Of a stretch of 64,000 nt of DNA, positions 1 to 11,488 are shown piece by piece. Origin of the DNA: Symbiodinium natans (Eukaryota > Sar > Dinophyceae > Suessiales > Symbiodiniaceae); assembly GCA_905221605.1 (NCBI GenBank), contig CAJNDS010002158.1, positions 496,001-560,000 on the forward strand, read 5' to 3'. The translations under genes were made by a program, and so were the position numbers. Positions within the stretch are counted from its first letter, which is position 1; each line of letters opens with the position of its first letter. The notes beneath the pieces are model-generated. The model did not search any database, was not told where the DNA came from, and saw nothing but the letters and a program-made list of their open reading frames with translations.

Positions 1-119
1 AAAAGACCACACCCCAAGCCCCAAAACTCCAAAACCCGACCCTCGACCCGCAACCAACCCCCCAAACCCCCTAAGCCCCCCCCCCCTTCCCCCCCCCCTC
101 CCCCCCGCCGCCCCCCCCT

Positions 120-560
120 AAACCCTAAACCTTAAACCCTGAACCCTAAACCCTGAACCCTAAACCCTAAACCCTAAACCCTAAACCCCCTGAGCACCGA
201 AACCGAGCTGGGGGGCCTCAAAGGCCGCCTGCTGACGCGTGGATTCGGCCAGCAGGGGACTCGAGCCTTGTTTCGGGGCCTTAGGGGCTTCAAGGGTCTG
301 AGGGGTTGAGGACCCTAAACCCTAAACCCTAAACCCTAAACCCTAAACCCTAAACCCTAAACCCTAAACCCTAAAGCCTAAACCCTAAACCCTAAACCCT
401 AAACCCTAAACCCTAAACCCTAAACCCTAAACCCTAAACCCTAAACCCTAAACCCTAAACCCTAAACCCTAAACCCTAAACTCCAAACCCTAAACCCTAA
501 ATCCTAAACCCTAAACCCTAAACCCTAAACCCTAAACTCCAAACCCTAAACCCTAAACCT
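120..560. repeat. CCCTAAA telomere-type blocks near the window start
   Basis: Two C-rich blocks of the CCCTAAA heptamer (about 120-187 and 306-558) with single-base variants such as CCCTGAA. They flank a non-repeat island (about 190-300) that has one open frame and could hold a short exon. The same heptamer recurs throughout the window, so this block is not evidence of a chromosome end. Confidence 0.9.
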
Positions 561-1094
561 TTCTTTCATATTTAATTTACATGTTAAGGAGTTACTGGGC
601 AAGGTCATTTTTTTACTGGGCAAGGTCATTGTTTGGGCGGGTGGGTATTTTTCTGGAGTAATTTCTTGACTAGTGAATGCTTGGACTTGAGATGCTGAAC
701 CCTAAACACCAAACCCCAAACCCCAAACCCCAAACCCCAAACCCTAAACCCTAAACCCTAAACCCTAAACCCTAAAGCCTAAACCCTAAAATTTCGGGGT
801 CTTAGGGTTAAGGGCTTGTTGCGGGGGTCGGCCGAAAGCCTGGAGCCCTAACCCGACACACAAGTCGAAGCCCCGAGCCTTGCCCAGTTGTCGCTTAGGG
901 TTTAGGGCTTAGGGCTTGGGGTTCAGGGTTTAGGGTTTAGGGTTTCGGGTTTGGGGTTTGGGGTTTGGGGTCCAGGGTTTAGGGCTTCGGGTTCCTGCAC
1001 CCTCGCACACCCTGACCCGTAACCCCCCCGCAGATCTTAGACCCCCAAAGACCCCCAGAGCCCTCAAAAGTCCCGAAGTTTTTTTTTTCATGGG
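560..1094. other. AT-rich spacer and mixed telomere-type repeats
   Basis: A short AT-rich stretch with a duplicated TTACTGGGCAAGGTCATT motif (about 592-630) is followed by CCCCAAA/CCCTAAA units (about 700-790). G-rich TTTAGGG variants occupy about 895-985. No convincing gene is seen. Confidence 0.6.
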
Positions 1095-1210
1095 TTCCCT
1101 ACCCCTCTATACTACCCCCCCTAGGTTCCCCCCAGAATTAAGGCTGATTAGGGGTCTAAGGTTACTCAAGGGCCGGAACCTAGGGGGGGGGGTAGTTTTG
1201 TAGTAGGGAA
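1095..1210. mobile_element. MITE-like inverted-repeat element, copy 1
   Basis: The left end reads TTCCCTACCCCTCTATACTA and continues into a C run and CCTAGGTTCC. The right end, reverse complemented, reads TTCCCTACTACAAAACTACC and then the same C run and CCTAGGTTCC. The ends are therefore imperfect inverted repeats of about 33 bp around a core of about 45 bp. A second copy lies at 51374-51520. No transposase is present, so it would be non-autonomous. Confidence 0.6.
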
Positions 1211-1218
1211 GCCCGCGA

Positions 1219-1440
1219 TTTTAGGGTTGGAGGGTTTAGGGTTTAGGGTTTAGGGTGAGGGCCTCGAACCCCAGACTCTACGCTTCCTCCTCAGGCAGAG
1301 GCAGCGCGCCGAGCAACACCGAACAAGGCGGGCGTTTGGGCTTTTGGTTTGGGGGTTTGGGGGTTTGGGGGTTTGGGGGTTTGGGGGTTTGGGGGTTTGG
1401 GGGTTTGGGGTTTGGGGTTTAGGGTTTAGGGTTTAGGGGG
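1219..1440. repeat. TTTAGGG block and GGGGTTT array
   Basis: Three TTTAGGG units at 1226-1253 are followed by a candidate short coding island (about 1294-1330). Then comes a run of GGGGGTTT-type units (about 1345-1410) that returns to TTTAGGG. Confidence 0.8.
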
Positions 1441-2453
1441 TTTGGTGGGTTTGGGTTTGGCGAGTTGGGTGTTCCGGGTTCAGGCTTTAAGGTTTTATCG
1501 GGATGTTTTTGCGCCCTCAGCCCTAAGCCCTTTTCTTCCACCCGAAAAGCAAGTCCATAAGCGGAAGTGTGCTCTCCCTCGCTCTATTCATGTCGCTCTC
1601 TCTCTCTCTCTCTCACTCCCTCCGCTCTCTCTCTCCCTCTCCCTCCCTCTCTCTCGTTTGCTGACGCGTCTTTGCGGAACACTTGTGGTAAATGTGCAGA
1701 CTTACATAGCTACTTGAACAACCAGCACGTGTGCAACTTGGCATTGTAGATAATATTGATGATAGTCCATGTTTGACGTCATTCCCTCCTGTATGCTGGC
1801 AGCCCTTAGGACCGTGGGATGCGGGCAGGGTTGGACAAAGGTATTCTAGCCCAGCTCATGCTGAGGATGGCTGTTGCTACCCCCTATGCCTGTTTACAAG
1901 AAGTATACAGGCGATCAGCCGCATCGCTCAGAACGACCTGCCAGAATACGGGAGAGAATGGCTTCTCCACCCCTCTCCTTCGAAACCCACTTGCAGCGGG
2001 AACTCCGTTTTGTCAAACATGTTCATGTCCCCCCCCCCCCCCCCCCCCCCCCCCCAGTTAAGCGCCTGCCATGGCCAAAAGCTCAGCAGTCCTTGGCCAG
2101 ATTCGCCAGCTTTGGTGAGACGCTGCATTGGCCCCCCCTCGCTTGGGCATGACCAGCTTTCGTGAGAGTCTGGGTTCCCCCCTCGCTTGGGCCAGCCCTT
2201 GTGGCCAGCGCGTCCTTCCACGGAGGCAGGAGCGGGCCAAGGAACACTAGCCCACAAAATGCTGAGGGCGGCTGTTGCTACCTTGTGCCATCTTACGCCG
2301 CTTTTAGCAACATCGCGGCTTGCGCGTTGAGGCCGATGCGAAGCAGCCCCTAAGTACAGCGGCGCGGCATCTGCATTCCACACCGTGGGCCCGCGGCGAA
2401 GCATCGGGCGCATTTTTCGTGACCCACGTGCGACATGGCGGCCCCCAAAACTC
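1441..2453. other. Unassigned unique stretch with simple repeats
   Basis: Contains a CT-rich microsatellite (about 1590-1660) and a C homopolymer of about 26 bases (2030-2056). An imperfect direct duplication of about 55 bp (about 1829-1883 versus 2232-2286) shares CTAGCCCA and GGCTGTTGCTACC. Open frames exist on both strands, but none looks convincingly coding. Confidence 0.5.
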
Positions 2454-2520
2454 CAAACCCTAAACCCTAAACCCTAAACCCTAAACCCTAAACCCCCAAA
2501 GTTTTTTTGGGCGCCCGCAG

Positions 2521-2585
2521 GCCGAAGTCTCCCCTGGGAGGAGGCCTGGTGAGAGGGCTCTGACGCGCGGCTCCGAGCCGCAAGG
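2521..2585 (+). CDS. Internal exon, unknown protein
   Basis: A 65-base island preceded by CCCTAAA repeats and the acceptor GCGCCCGCAG, ending before a GT. It is open in the frame that starts right after the acceptor, giving AEVSPGRRPGERALTRGSEP. Third positions are GC-rich. The partner exons were not identified, so the call rests on open frame and splice-like edges only. Confidence 0.4.
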
Positions 2586-3695
2586 GTCCCGAGTTTACCG
2601 AAGAGCCCAAAAAGGGTTGGAAGAATTACTAGTAGTCTACCCTTAGGGTCCCGATATAGATATACTGTAGTAACCCCCCCCAAAAACCCAATTCTAAGGC
2701 TCCTATATATTCCTATATTATGCCGACACCCCTGACCCTCTGAGCCAACCCCCTGGACAAAAACTCACATCAGCACCGGAGGTTTGAACCCTAGACTCGT
2801 ATCCTGTTCAGGAATCCCTAACCCTAAGCCCAGTACAGTAAACAACCGTGGTAGACAACTAAAAACCCAAAACCCACAAACGCCAAACCGTAAGACTTTG
2901 ATCAGTTTCACCTGCGTCGCCCAACGGCCCGAATCCCGGACCCGCCGACCCACCTGGCAAAATCTCTCGCCTTGGATTTGATTGAAGAGTTCGGGTATAA
3001 GGCAGTGTATGGACAAGGCCATCAGGGTTTAGGCTTGTTCGAATGAAAGGCACGTCGATGGTAAGCAAGATGTCCTTTGCGATGTCGTTTCAGTCTCTTG
3101 GCTCAATTTTTCCTGGGAAATCCCCAAAAGCCTGGAAAGGATGCATCATAGTGGCCCCTATCCCCCCCTTCAAGTTTCCCTCTCTTCCTCCCCCCCCAAA
3201 ACTCCCCCTCCCCCCTGAGCCCTGCAGCGTCACTGGGTTGAAGCATAGGGATGAGTGAAATGCATGCAGCACCGACGGAAAAGTTGCAACTCGAGCCTGA
3301 AGCCTTGAGACAGCCTACAGCCTGCCACCCCAAGCACGGAGAGAATAGCGTTTAGCCTGAAAAGGGGAAGATGTTGAGGCCTGAGCTCCCAAACTCTGAA
3401 CCCTAAGCTCACTGAAGAAGAACCCTACACTCACAGTACCTCAATCTTCAAGCCCCATTCCGTGGTGTGGAAGCCCCTTCCGCGCTCGGGCGATGGTTTG
3501 GGAAGCTGCGCCCCTCTTCAGCAGGATCTGAGGGGTCTGGAGTCTGGGGGCATCTTTTCGGCATTGGATCCTTACACAAAAAGTCGAGAGGCGAATATTC
3601 ACCTCGGCTTTGGAGCCCCCCATGGCGCCATGGGCCACCCCCCTTTGAGCCTTGTTTCCCCGCCTGGAATCCCTCCTCAAGAAGTCTCCGTCTAG
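2586..3695. other. Unassigned region
   Basis: Mostly non-repetitive. On the minus strand, about 2911-2952 is bounded by TTTTGCCAG and GCAG|GTGAAAC and could be a 42-base exon. From about 3440 to 3700 both strands have open frames of about 80 codons, with no recognisable motif. A CCCTAAA block follows at 3700-3775. Confidence 0.4.
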
Positions 3696-3775
3696 ACAAA
3701 CCCTAAACCCTAAACCCTAAACCCTAAACCCTAAACCCTAAACCCTAAACCCTAAACCCTAAACGCTAAACCCTC

Positions 3776-4520
3776 AACAGAGAATTTTTAGGATTCCTGG
3801 CCCCGGAGTTTGGGTCCTGGGGCTGCGGGTTCCACAGCTTGAGTTGCCGCCCTGCCCTGCTTCCCGCCCCCCAAAACCAGCCCCAATGCTGTAGGAGCAT
3901 GGCGAGTTTCCTACACTCGGGCCCCTTTTCGGGTCCCATAGAGACTACGGCACCTTATAATACATGGACCCTAACGTGGGGAACTATACACCCACATGGC
4001 GTCTGCGAATGTGCCGACTGCTGCAAGATGCTGCCCGCAGGAGACACTTGGGCTGCGATGATGATGCCCGTTGTCCTGTGCCAGTCTCAGGGCGAAGGTC
4101 GAGGCTGAATTTAGAGGCCTTAAGAATGTAGAAGAGGGTTTCGGGGGGTTATTTATAGTATAATTTTTTAGGGCCATAAGGGAATACTCTTCGTACTTAT
4201 TCCGACCCCTAAATAAGGCAAAGACGCTTTATTCCGGGTTTCGACTTCCAGTCCTCTGGGCCTGCTGGGGGTCGTAGGGCTCGCGGTTTTCAGGTTTGAA
4301 AGATGCGGCCCGGGAGCACCACCAGCCTTAATGGGGCGACCCTTTCTTTCGTAAGAGGAAGAGCAACACCCTGACACACCGAGCACCCGCCCTCCCATTG
4401 ACCTCCCGCATTTTGAAAGGGACTGTGACCCTCCCTGAACGCCTAAAAGCCTCACTCCCGCTCTTAAGGGGCACCTCCGTGTTCGCCTTGGGCTTGGGCA
4501 TGGCCGCGCGGAAGCCCGGC
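3776..4520. other. Unassigned region with a dispersed-repeat fragment
   Basis: The motif GGGCCATAAGGGAATACT (about 4168) recurs in similar form near 8676 and, inverted, near 10005, so part of this stretch is a dispersed repeat. No gene is recognised. Confidence 0.4.
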
Positions 4521-4524
4521 CAGT

Positions 4525-4622
4525 CGGGCTTCGGGTTCAGGGTTCAGGGTTCAGGGTTTGGGGTTTAGGGTTTAGGGTTCAGGGTTTAGGGTTTAGGGTT
4601 CAGGGTTCAGGGCTGAGGGTCC
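4525..4622. repeat. TTTAGGG/TTCAGGG block
   Basis: G-rich heptamers mixing TTTAGGG and TTCAGGG units. Confidence 0.85.
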
Positions 4623-5147
4623 CGGATCCCACGCCCGTACATATGTCTTCTTGCCTTCTGCTGGGCCATGGAGTTCGGTACGCCGAAGACGGAACTGAGC
4701 TAGTCAAGAATACAAAGTTTAGGGCTCAGGGTCTATCGTCTAGACATCGTGGCCAGTTGAATGCCCTCATGATCCCCCGCTAGAAAGCAGAAGCCGTCCC
4801 ACCCAAAATGGCAGCCCCTACAAGGCCTAGGTTCTAAACTTCTAAACCCTACGGCGCATTCTGGGGGCGTTGCAGGAACTTTCGGGGAGCGTCGAGGTGA
4901 AGGTGCTTGCGATGATAGGGTCTCCATGGTTTGCTGGCCCCTCCCCCTTAAGCAGTGTGGGGAGCCAGCTGGCCTAAGCCCCGTGGTACCTACTCTCTGC
5001 TGGTCTAAACCCCTTAAGACCCCAAAGCCCTCAAGCCCGGGGCCAGCCCCTCCCGTGGCTCCTTTCTGCTGAGGCGCTCCGTGCCCACATGATGCCGACA
5101 GGCCGCAGCTCTCGCATAAACGGGACAGAATGCACGTATCCATATGT

Positions 5148-5168
5148 ATATGTATATATATATATATG

Positions 5169-5250
<82 letters not shown>

Positions 5251-5295
5251 CATATGCATATGTATATGTATATGTGTATATATATATATGTATAT
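5148..5295. repeat. TATATG hexanucleotide microsatellite
   Basis: About 20 near-perfect TATATG/TATGTA units. All six frames across it are open, so the long Tyr/Ile/Val-rich or His/Ile-rich reading frames here are products of the repeat, not genes. Confidence 0.95.
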
Positions 5296-5572
5296 CTGTA
5301 GTATGTACACACATATACTGTCAACATATATCGTTATGATACTAGTAATGCAGACTAACTCAAAGTACTAATTTGACTTCAGTAGACACCTATATATATA
5401 GTATGCAAACAATGTGGGGCTCACAAACCTTAGCCCCCTGAAACGCTTTAGGGCCCTTCAGGTTTAGGCCTGAGGGAGTCCGGTGTTGTTTTCTTTCTTA
5501 GGTGTGGCGGGGCCTTCGTTTTCCTTGGTGTGGCATGTTTTTGTCCTAGGTGTCGGCCCCCCTGGCCTCGTG

Positions 5573-6062
<490 letters not shown>

Positions 6063-6072
6063 ACCTGCGAGG

Positions 6073-6097
6073 CGCCGGCGCAACCTTTGTTGCGCCG
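6073..6097. other. GC-rich hairpin
   Basis: CCGGCGCAAC and GTTGCGCCGG form a perfect 10-bp stem around a short CTTT loop, immediately after the CCCTCAA satellite. Its function is unknown. Confidence 0.6.
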
Positions 6098-6099
6098 GA

Positions 6100-7410
6100 G
6101 GCACTCTGCCCTGCCGGGGCCTCGGCTGATGGGTTTACAGTAACTCCATGAAGTTGGAGCATGGTTTGAGGACGACGAGCAAGGGGTGTAGGTCGCCGAG
6201 TGCGCCTCGACGTGGCCGGATGATCGCTATATCCCTAAGCCCTAAACCCTAAACCCTAAACCCTAAGCCCTAAACCCTAAACCCACAAAGTAACACAGAA
6301 ACCCAGTCGGGGGCACCCTGGGAGAGACCCGAGAGGGGCCTGTAGACTGTTCCGCTAGCTACGAATACTTTGTTATTGTTAGGGTTTAGGGTTTAGGGTT
6401 TATGGTTTAGGGTTTTGGGGTTTATGGTTTAGGGTTTAGGGCTTAGGGTTTACTTGCTCTTCTTCATTATTCTTATTGCAAGTATTCTCCTTGTTGCCGG
6501 TATGATCCGTCATCTTTCCGTGCCCCGCTCTTTCCATGGGGGACGTCGCTGAACCCAAAGCCCCACAGCTCAATTGGCTGAGGTTTAGGGTTTAGGGTTT
6601 AGGGTTTAGGGTTTACCCCGAGCCCTAGAACCCTGAAACCCTACATGCCCGGCAAGCCAGAACCCTCTACGCCGAAACCCCCAGACCTAGCCTTGAAAGC
6701 CTAGACTCGCAAACCCAAGAGACCTAGAACCCCTAGAACCCTTGTAACCCCTTTACCCCTAAGAGTAAACCCCCAAACACGAAACCCTGTAACCCTTAGG
6801 TCAACAGCAGGGAGAAGGCTGGCTTTGCATGTAGCGGAGGCGCGGGGGCGGAAGTGCGAGGCCCCTCAAGCTCGAATTTGTTATCGTAACATGGAGAAGT
6901 GTGCGTTTCGGGTTTAGGATTTAGGGTGTTCACATTGGCTTATATAGGTATATATCCATCTTGTGGTAAGCTGCTTGACGCTCCTTAAGAGCCACCCTGC
7001 TACCCCGAGTGGACCCGAACGCCTGCCATGTCAACGCCCTAAAGCCCGAAGCCCGAAAACATTTTGTGGGCTACTTGCGACCCCGAGCCAATGTTGAAAT
7101 GTCGTTTGCTTGAGGGATGTGACATTTTTTATGTCTCGCCCTTCAAAAACGTGTCATTCGCACATTTTTTCTGGGGCCTCGGGCTGGGGGAATCGGGGTG
7201 CAAGATGCCCTAGTCCCTACACTCTGAACCCAAAACCCTAAGCCCCCAAACCTTGCATCCTTAAACAAAATGGGTTGCTGGGGGGGGGGGGGGGTAGGTA
7301 CCTTGGGAAGCTTAGGGAGCCTTAAGGAGTGTGGAGTCTAAGGGAGCCTCGGGTTACATACCCCCTTGACCCCCCTTAGCGACCCTGTGCTTCATTCACA
7401 AGACTTCTTC
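6100..7410. other. Spacer with scattered telomere-type blocks
   Basis: Short CCCTAAA (about 6236-6283) and TTTAGGG (about 6380-6450, 6582-6617) blocks alternate with unassigned sequence. A possible exon follows the acceptor AACAGCAG at about 6812, open as EKAGFACSGGAGAEVRGPSS, but no partner exon was found. A G homopolymer lies near 7279. Confidence 0.4.
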
Positions 7411-7415
7411 GACTT

Positions 7416-7640
7416 CCCTAAACCCTAAACCCTAAACCCTAAACCCTAAACCCTAAACCCTAAACCCTAAAACCTAAACCCTAAACCCTAAACCCTGAAC
7501 CCTGAACCCTAAACCCTCCCGTCTCTTGGAGGCGCCACGCTGAAGAGGCGCCGAACGAGGGGATTTCGCTCAGGGTTCAGGGTTTAGGGCTTAGGGTTTA
7601 GGGTTTAGGGGATTTAGGAGGTTTTGGCATGGGGTTTAGG
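7416..7640. repeat. CCCTAAA block, short island, TTTAGGG block
   Basis: C-rich heptamers (7416-7519), a 50-base non-repeat island (about 7520-7570) and G-rich heptamers (about 7570-7610). The order C-rich, island, G-rich is the layout seen around plus-strand exons elsewhere. The island may be a small exon. Confidence 0.8.
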
Positions 7641-7978
7641 ATGTGAAAAAGGACAATTCTGAGCACCCCAGGCCCTGCAATTCAAGCCCTTCCACCCTAA
7701 AGCCCTAAAACCGAAACCGGAAAAGTTGTGGCATCGAGAAACGTCAGTGAGTAATAGGCTAGCGTAAGAGGGGGGCGGTTTCCTTCCCTTGTTATTGAAG
7801 TTGATGTTGCATAGTAGAGGCCCTTGACCCTACACCTTGTGATTTCCAGAGCCAAGGTACGCTCTACAGTTTGTAAAGCTATAAGGTTGGAACCATGGGC
7901 CGGGAGTATGGTCCTGTACCCTTGCTTATGGTGATCCGATTATATACATATATTGCCATATATATATATATATGCTCA

Positions 7979-8009
<31 letters not shown>

Positions 8010-8077
8010 ACCCACCGCGGGTGGCAGCCGAGTCCTAGCCAGATCAAGGGAAAAAGACCATATATATATATATATAC

Positions 8078-8112
<35 letters not shown>

Positions 8113-8327
8113 TTGTATTTAAGGGTTATATCACAAGGGGCCCAAATTGCGGCACTTGGAACCCCAGAGAAGCCCCGAGGCTTTTGACTCCTGCATCCTT
8201 TCGAGTCTATAAGCCACATAAGTTCAAGAGCAGGCTGGTTCGTGCCTCAAAGGAGGTTCCCACCTTTTTGCTTGCAGTCTCCCGGCTTATCGCCCGAGTT
8301 ATACCTGCGCACTTCCAAGTAGCCAAG
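7641..8327. other. Unassigned region with simple repeats
   Basis: Holds a TA run (about 7957-7973), a C homopolymer of about 25 bases (7980-8004), a second TA run (about 8060-8074) and a TTTA tetranucleotide run (about 8078-8114). No gene is seen. Confidence 0.6.
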
Positions 8328-8650
8328 AAACCCTAAACCCTAAACCCTAAACCCTGTTTCCTAAACCCTAAACCCTAAACCCTAAACCCCAAACCCCAAA
8401 CCCTAAACAAACCCTAAACCCTAAACCCTGAACCCCCAAACCCCCCAAACCAGAGCCCCCGGGGCTCTCGGGCCCGCGCAGCTCCGCAGCTCCGCAGCCG
8501 CGGCGGGGCTCGAAACGCGTCCTCCCAGTCCTCGCAGGAGAGGCCTCGCGGAGAGGCCTCATATAGGGGCCTTAAGAATATCAATACGGTTTAGGGTTTA
8601 GGGTTTAGGGTTTAGGGTTTAGGGTTTAGGGTTTAGGGTTTAGGGTTTTT
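8328..8650. repeat. Telomere-type brackets around a GC-rich island
   Basis: CCCTAAA units (8328-8450) precede and TTTAGGG units (8587-8646) follow a GC-rich island. The island begins after the acceptor-like CCCGCGCAG at 8487 and is open in more than one frame. It fits the C-rich/exon/G-rich pattern, but the frame cannot be fixed. Confidence 0.75.
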
Positions 8651-9290
8651 GGGGGCATGATGGTCGAATTGCAAAGGGACCATAAGGGAATACTGTTAGT
8701 TTACATTCCGCGTTTTCAGGGCGACACAACTTGGTGCTCCGGGGGCCTCTTGAGGTTTGTTTATTGATGCTGATTGTAGCTTCGATCACGATGACTGTTA
8801 TGATGATTATTCTTCTTACTATGGTTTTATTGTTTTTGTTAGTATGGCTTTTCTTTGTTGTTATGTCGGTGGCGTGATGTGCGCTTCTTTCTGCTTGTTT
8901 CTCTTCTGCTGCACACATTAGTCTGTTCATTCCTTTCATGCTGCTTGGGATGGGGGTGGGGGTTACTCATGCCTCACGCTACCTGGAAGAAGTCTGACGA
9001 GGTAAGTGGCTCTCGATCAACCTTGTCACACGCCTCGGTAGCTCAAGCTAGCTTTGTGCAGAGGTGAGCGCTGCTCAGCTGTAGCGAGATTCGCGATATC
9101 CTAGGACCGAGGAAGCACCCCTCCTTAGCAACTCGAGCCAGCATCCAGACTTGGCACGCCGAGGGCACGGGGGCAGGGATGTCCTTCGCTGCCGGCCTGA
9201 CGAAAATTGTTGCCGGCCCCTTGCATGCTTTCAGAGGTCAGCGTGACGACAGTTCGATACGATATGATATGATTCAACCCTGAACCCTCC
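8651..9290. other. Unassigned unique region
   Basis: Begins with a copy of the dispersed GGGACCATAAGGGAATACT motif. A strong donor-like site, GACGAG|GTAAGTGG (about 8997-9008), suggests the end of a plus-strand exon, but the upstream frame is not clear. Confidence 0.35.
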
Positions 9291-9317
9291 AGCCTATGTC
9301 CACATCCAAGCCCTCAG

Positions 9318-9539
9318 GTAAACAATCGGAAGTCGCCGACCGAGAGAAAATCGCAGAGTCCTGGAAAGCGAAGGAGGAGGGGGAGTGAAGTGAAGGATAT
9401 GTTCTTTCGCGGGGGTTTCTGGGGCGATGTAGCTGTGCCTTTGCAAGCTTGTGGGGGGAATGTACAGCGAAGGCGACCCCAAAAGGCTAAACCAGCCATT
9501 GTTTCAGCTTTGGTGGCTTATGCATCCTTTTTCGGCTGA
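9318..9539 (+). CDS. 3'-terminal exon, unknown basic protein
   Basis: An open frame of 73 codons ending in TGA at 9537. The likely start is the acceptor AGCCCTCAG at 9317. The N-terminal half is rich in Lys, Arg and Ser (GKRRRRGSE), followed by a hydrophobic and Gly-rich stretch. It has no recognisable domain and no in-frame Met early on, so a start in an upstream exon is assumed. Confidence 0.35.
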   Translation, partial: VNNRKSPTERKSQSPGKRRRRGSEVKDMFFRGGFWGDVAVPLQACGGNVQRRRPQKAKPAIVSALVAYASFFG

Positions 9540-9654
9540 GTTCTTGTTGGGTTCTTTTGGTGCAGGGTCTCGGTTTGTGAGGGATGTTGACGGGGCTCAG
9601 GCTGCAGGGTTTAGGAACGCTAAACCCTAAAACCTACTGTAGAACCCCAAACCC

Positions 9655-9840
9655 GAAGACCTAAGCACTGAACTAAACCCTAAACCCTAAACCCTAAACC
9701 CTAAACTCTAAACCCTAAACCCTATACGCACCCTAAGCCCTAAACACTAAACCTTAAACCTTGAACCCTAAACCCTAAACCCTAAACCCTAAACCTTAAA
9801 CCCTGAACCCTAAACCCTGAACCCTAAACTCTAAAACCTA
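9655..9840. repeat. CCCTAAA block
   Basis: C-rich heptamers with CCTTAAA and CCCTGAA variants. Confidence 0.9.
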
Positions 9841-10139
9841 AAAGTTGCAGGCTTCGGGCTCCTTTTGCCTGACCGTGCCCTGCTTATGTGGGGCCTGGGC
9901 AATGTGTTGGGGGCTCCTCTTCCTCATGCTCTTCCTTAGGCTGCGGACCCCCCTAAGCCGGAAACCCTAAACTACTATAGGGGTCGAACAATTACTAATA
10001 ATATTCCCTTATGGTCCCTTGTATTATACCCGCAGGCCGCCAGTTTTGCCGTCAGACACTGCTGCTACTCATTGGGGGGAGGGGGGGGGGTTGGGGCGGG
10101 GGGGGGGGGGGTGTGGTTCCGGGCCCGTGAATTTGCCTG

Positions 10140-10375
10140 AATGAAGTACCAAAATCCCTACACCCGCAAAACACACGTTCCACAAGCTCTCACACTGAAT
10201 TCACAAAATCCCTCCAGATTTCACAAACTCTTACCCTGCATGAAGTCCCAAAATCCCTGCCCTAAACCCGCAAAAGCACAGATTCCACAAGCTCTCACCC
10301 TGAATTCACAAATTCCTTAAATCCGAAAAAACACGGATTACACAAGCTCTTTCCCTCAATGAAGCCCCAAAGTCC
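10140..10375. repeat. 98-bp tandem repeat, about 2.4 copies
   Basis: Units start at TGAAGTACCAAAATCCCT (about 10142) and TGAAGTCCCAAAATCCCT (about 10240). Each contains CCACAAGCTCTCAC and CTGAATTCACAAA. A third, more diverged copy follows. A G-rich homopolymer tract lies just upstream (about 10077-10112). Confidence 0.75.
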
Positions 10376-10441
10376 GAAATCCCATTGTTCCTTGCAAAGG
10401 CATCCCAAGATCTTAAAGCCTACTGCCCTACCTTTGGACGC

Positions 10442-10642
10442 ATGCTCATGTGCACGTTTCGTGCTTCAAGATATCGATCAGCCTCTTTCTTTCACCACTA
10501 CTGTCGCTTATATGCTACAATGGCTAGCTTTAAGTTTGTCCATGTACTTGGTGCTGCGTGCTTTTTGGGTCAGCTGCAGTTTTCGCAGGACAAGCTACTG
10601 GACGCAGCCGTGGACCTGCTGCTTGGTCTCTTCTGGGCCTGA
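10442..10642 (+). CDS. Possible small ORF or terminal exon
   Basis: Open to TGA at 10640, with in-frame Met at 10442 and 10520. The last 41 residues (MASFKFVHVLGAACFLGQLQ onward) are hydrophobic and end in LLLGLFWA. No family is recognised, and its reality is uncertain. Confidence 0.25.
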   Translation: MLMCTFRASRYRSASFFHHYCRLYATMASFKFVHVLGAACFLGQLQFSQDKLLDAAVDLLLGLFWA

Positions 10643-11010
10643 GGTTTCATAGTTCCTGGTCTTCGTCCCCTATGTAGGGGTAGTTTCATGGGCCCTGAAT
10701 GTCGTCCCTTACCTCCTTTACCTGGTTGCCCTTAACTTGTAAAGGGTATATAAGGGGTGTACCATGTTAAGGGACCATGTAACTACCCTGTGAGTTTAGG
10801 ACCACTGGGTTTCCACCCTTAAGGGCACCCCGCTGTGGTCGCGCGGTTCTCGACGAGGCGGTCGGCGACGGTCGTTTTGGCGTCGAGGCGACAAAATCGC
10901 CTGCTCACCGGTCCCAAGCGCATTCCGTATCGCAAACCGCTCAGCCGCCTCGGTCGCGTGCGCTTTTTCAGGCTTGCACAGCTCCGTGTCGCGAAAACAT
11001 GACTTCGCAG
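10643..11010. other. Unassigned region
   Basis: Contains CTTGTAAAGGGTATATAAGG and TTAAGGG motifs resembling the inverted-repeat family near 32473. It is followed by a GC-rich stretch (10830-11000) open on both strands; no call is made. Confidence 0.35.
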
Positions 11011-11014
11011 GACC

Positions 11015-11152
11015 CTGCCCTAAACCCTAAACCCTAAACCCTAAACCCTAAACCCTAAGCCCTAAGCCCTAAGCCCTAAGCCCTAAGCCCTAAGCCCTAA
11101 GCCCTAAGCCCTAAGCCCTAAGCCCTAAGCCCTAAGCCCTAAGCCCTGCACC
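11015..11152. repeat. CCCTAAG-homogenised heptamer array
   Basis: Five CCCTAAA units pass into about 14 consecutive CCCTAAG units. The run of one variant shows local amplification rather than independent mutation of an ancient telomere tract. Confidence 0.95.
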
Positions 11153-11321
11153 CTGCTCTTGTGGAGCATCTTGTCGTTCTCTTCAAGTGGTCGTACACCG
11201 TTTGGGGCTCGCGCCGGCAAAATCAACCATGTGGAGTTTGAGGGGCCACGGTTTGGGGTTTCATGTTCCTCAGCATCCTCAGCTTTTTTCTGGCGGGTGT
11301 TTTGCTGTGAGGATCTTCTGC

Positions 11322-11396
11322 CCTAAACCCTAAACCCTAAACCCTAAACCCTAAACCCTAAACCCTAAACCCTAAACCCTAAACCCTAAACCCGAA
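11322..11396. repeat. CCCTAAA block upstream of an exon
   Basis: About ten near-perfect CCCTAAA units immediately 5' of the acceptor of the 11405 exon. Confidence 0.95.
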
Positions 11397-11404
11397 ACAC
11401 GCAG

Positions 11405-11488
11405 GTTCAAGTCGCGATGTATCAAGGAGGCGGAGCTCGAGAAGTGTGAAGCCACCATCTCATTCGAGGCCGGCGGGTCGGGCCGAGG
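11405..11488 (+). CDS. Internal exon, unknown protein
   Basis: Follows the acceptor CACGCAG and ends at CCGAGG|GTTTAGGG, where the 5' splice site would be the first telomere-type unit. It is open as FKSRCIKEAELEKCEATISF plus a short Gly-rich tail; the composition looks like a charged helical segment. CCCTAAA units precede it and TTTAGGG units follow. Confidence 0.5.

Noticed and set aside
1-560. CCCTAAA block at the window start as a chromosome end
   Set aside because: The same heptamer arrays occur dozens of times throughout the window in both orientations, so position at the edge has no meaning.
5089-5371. Long Tyr/Ile/Val- and His/Ile-rich frames in both strands
   Set aside because: Products of the TATATG microsatellite.
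10385-10441. Upstream extension of the 10442 frame
   Set aside because: It would begin at TTG and runs into the 98-bp tandem repeat without a start or acceptor.
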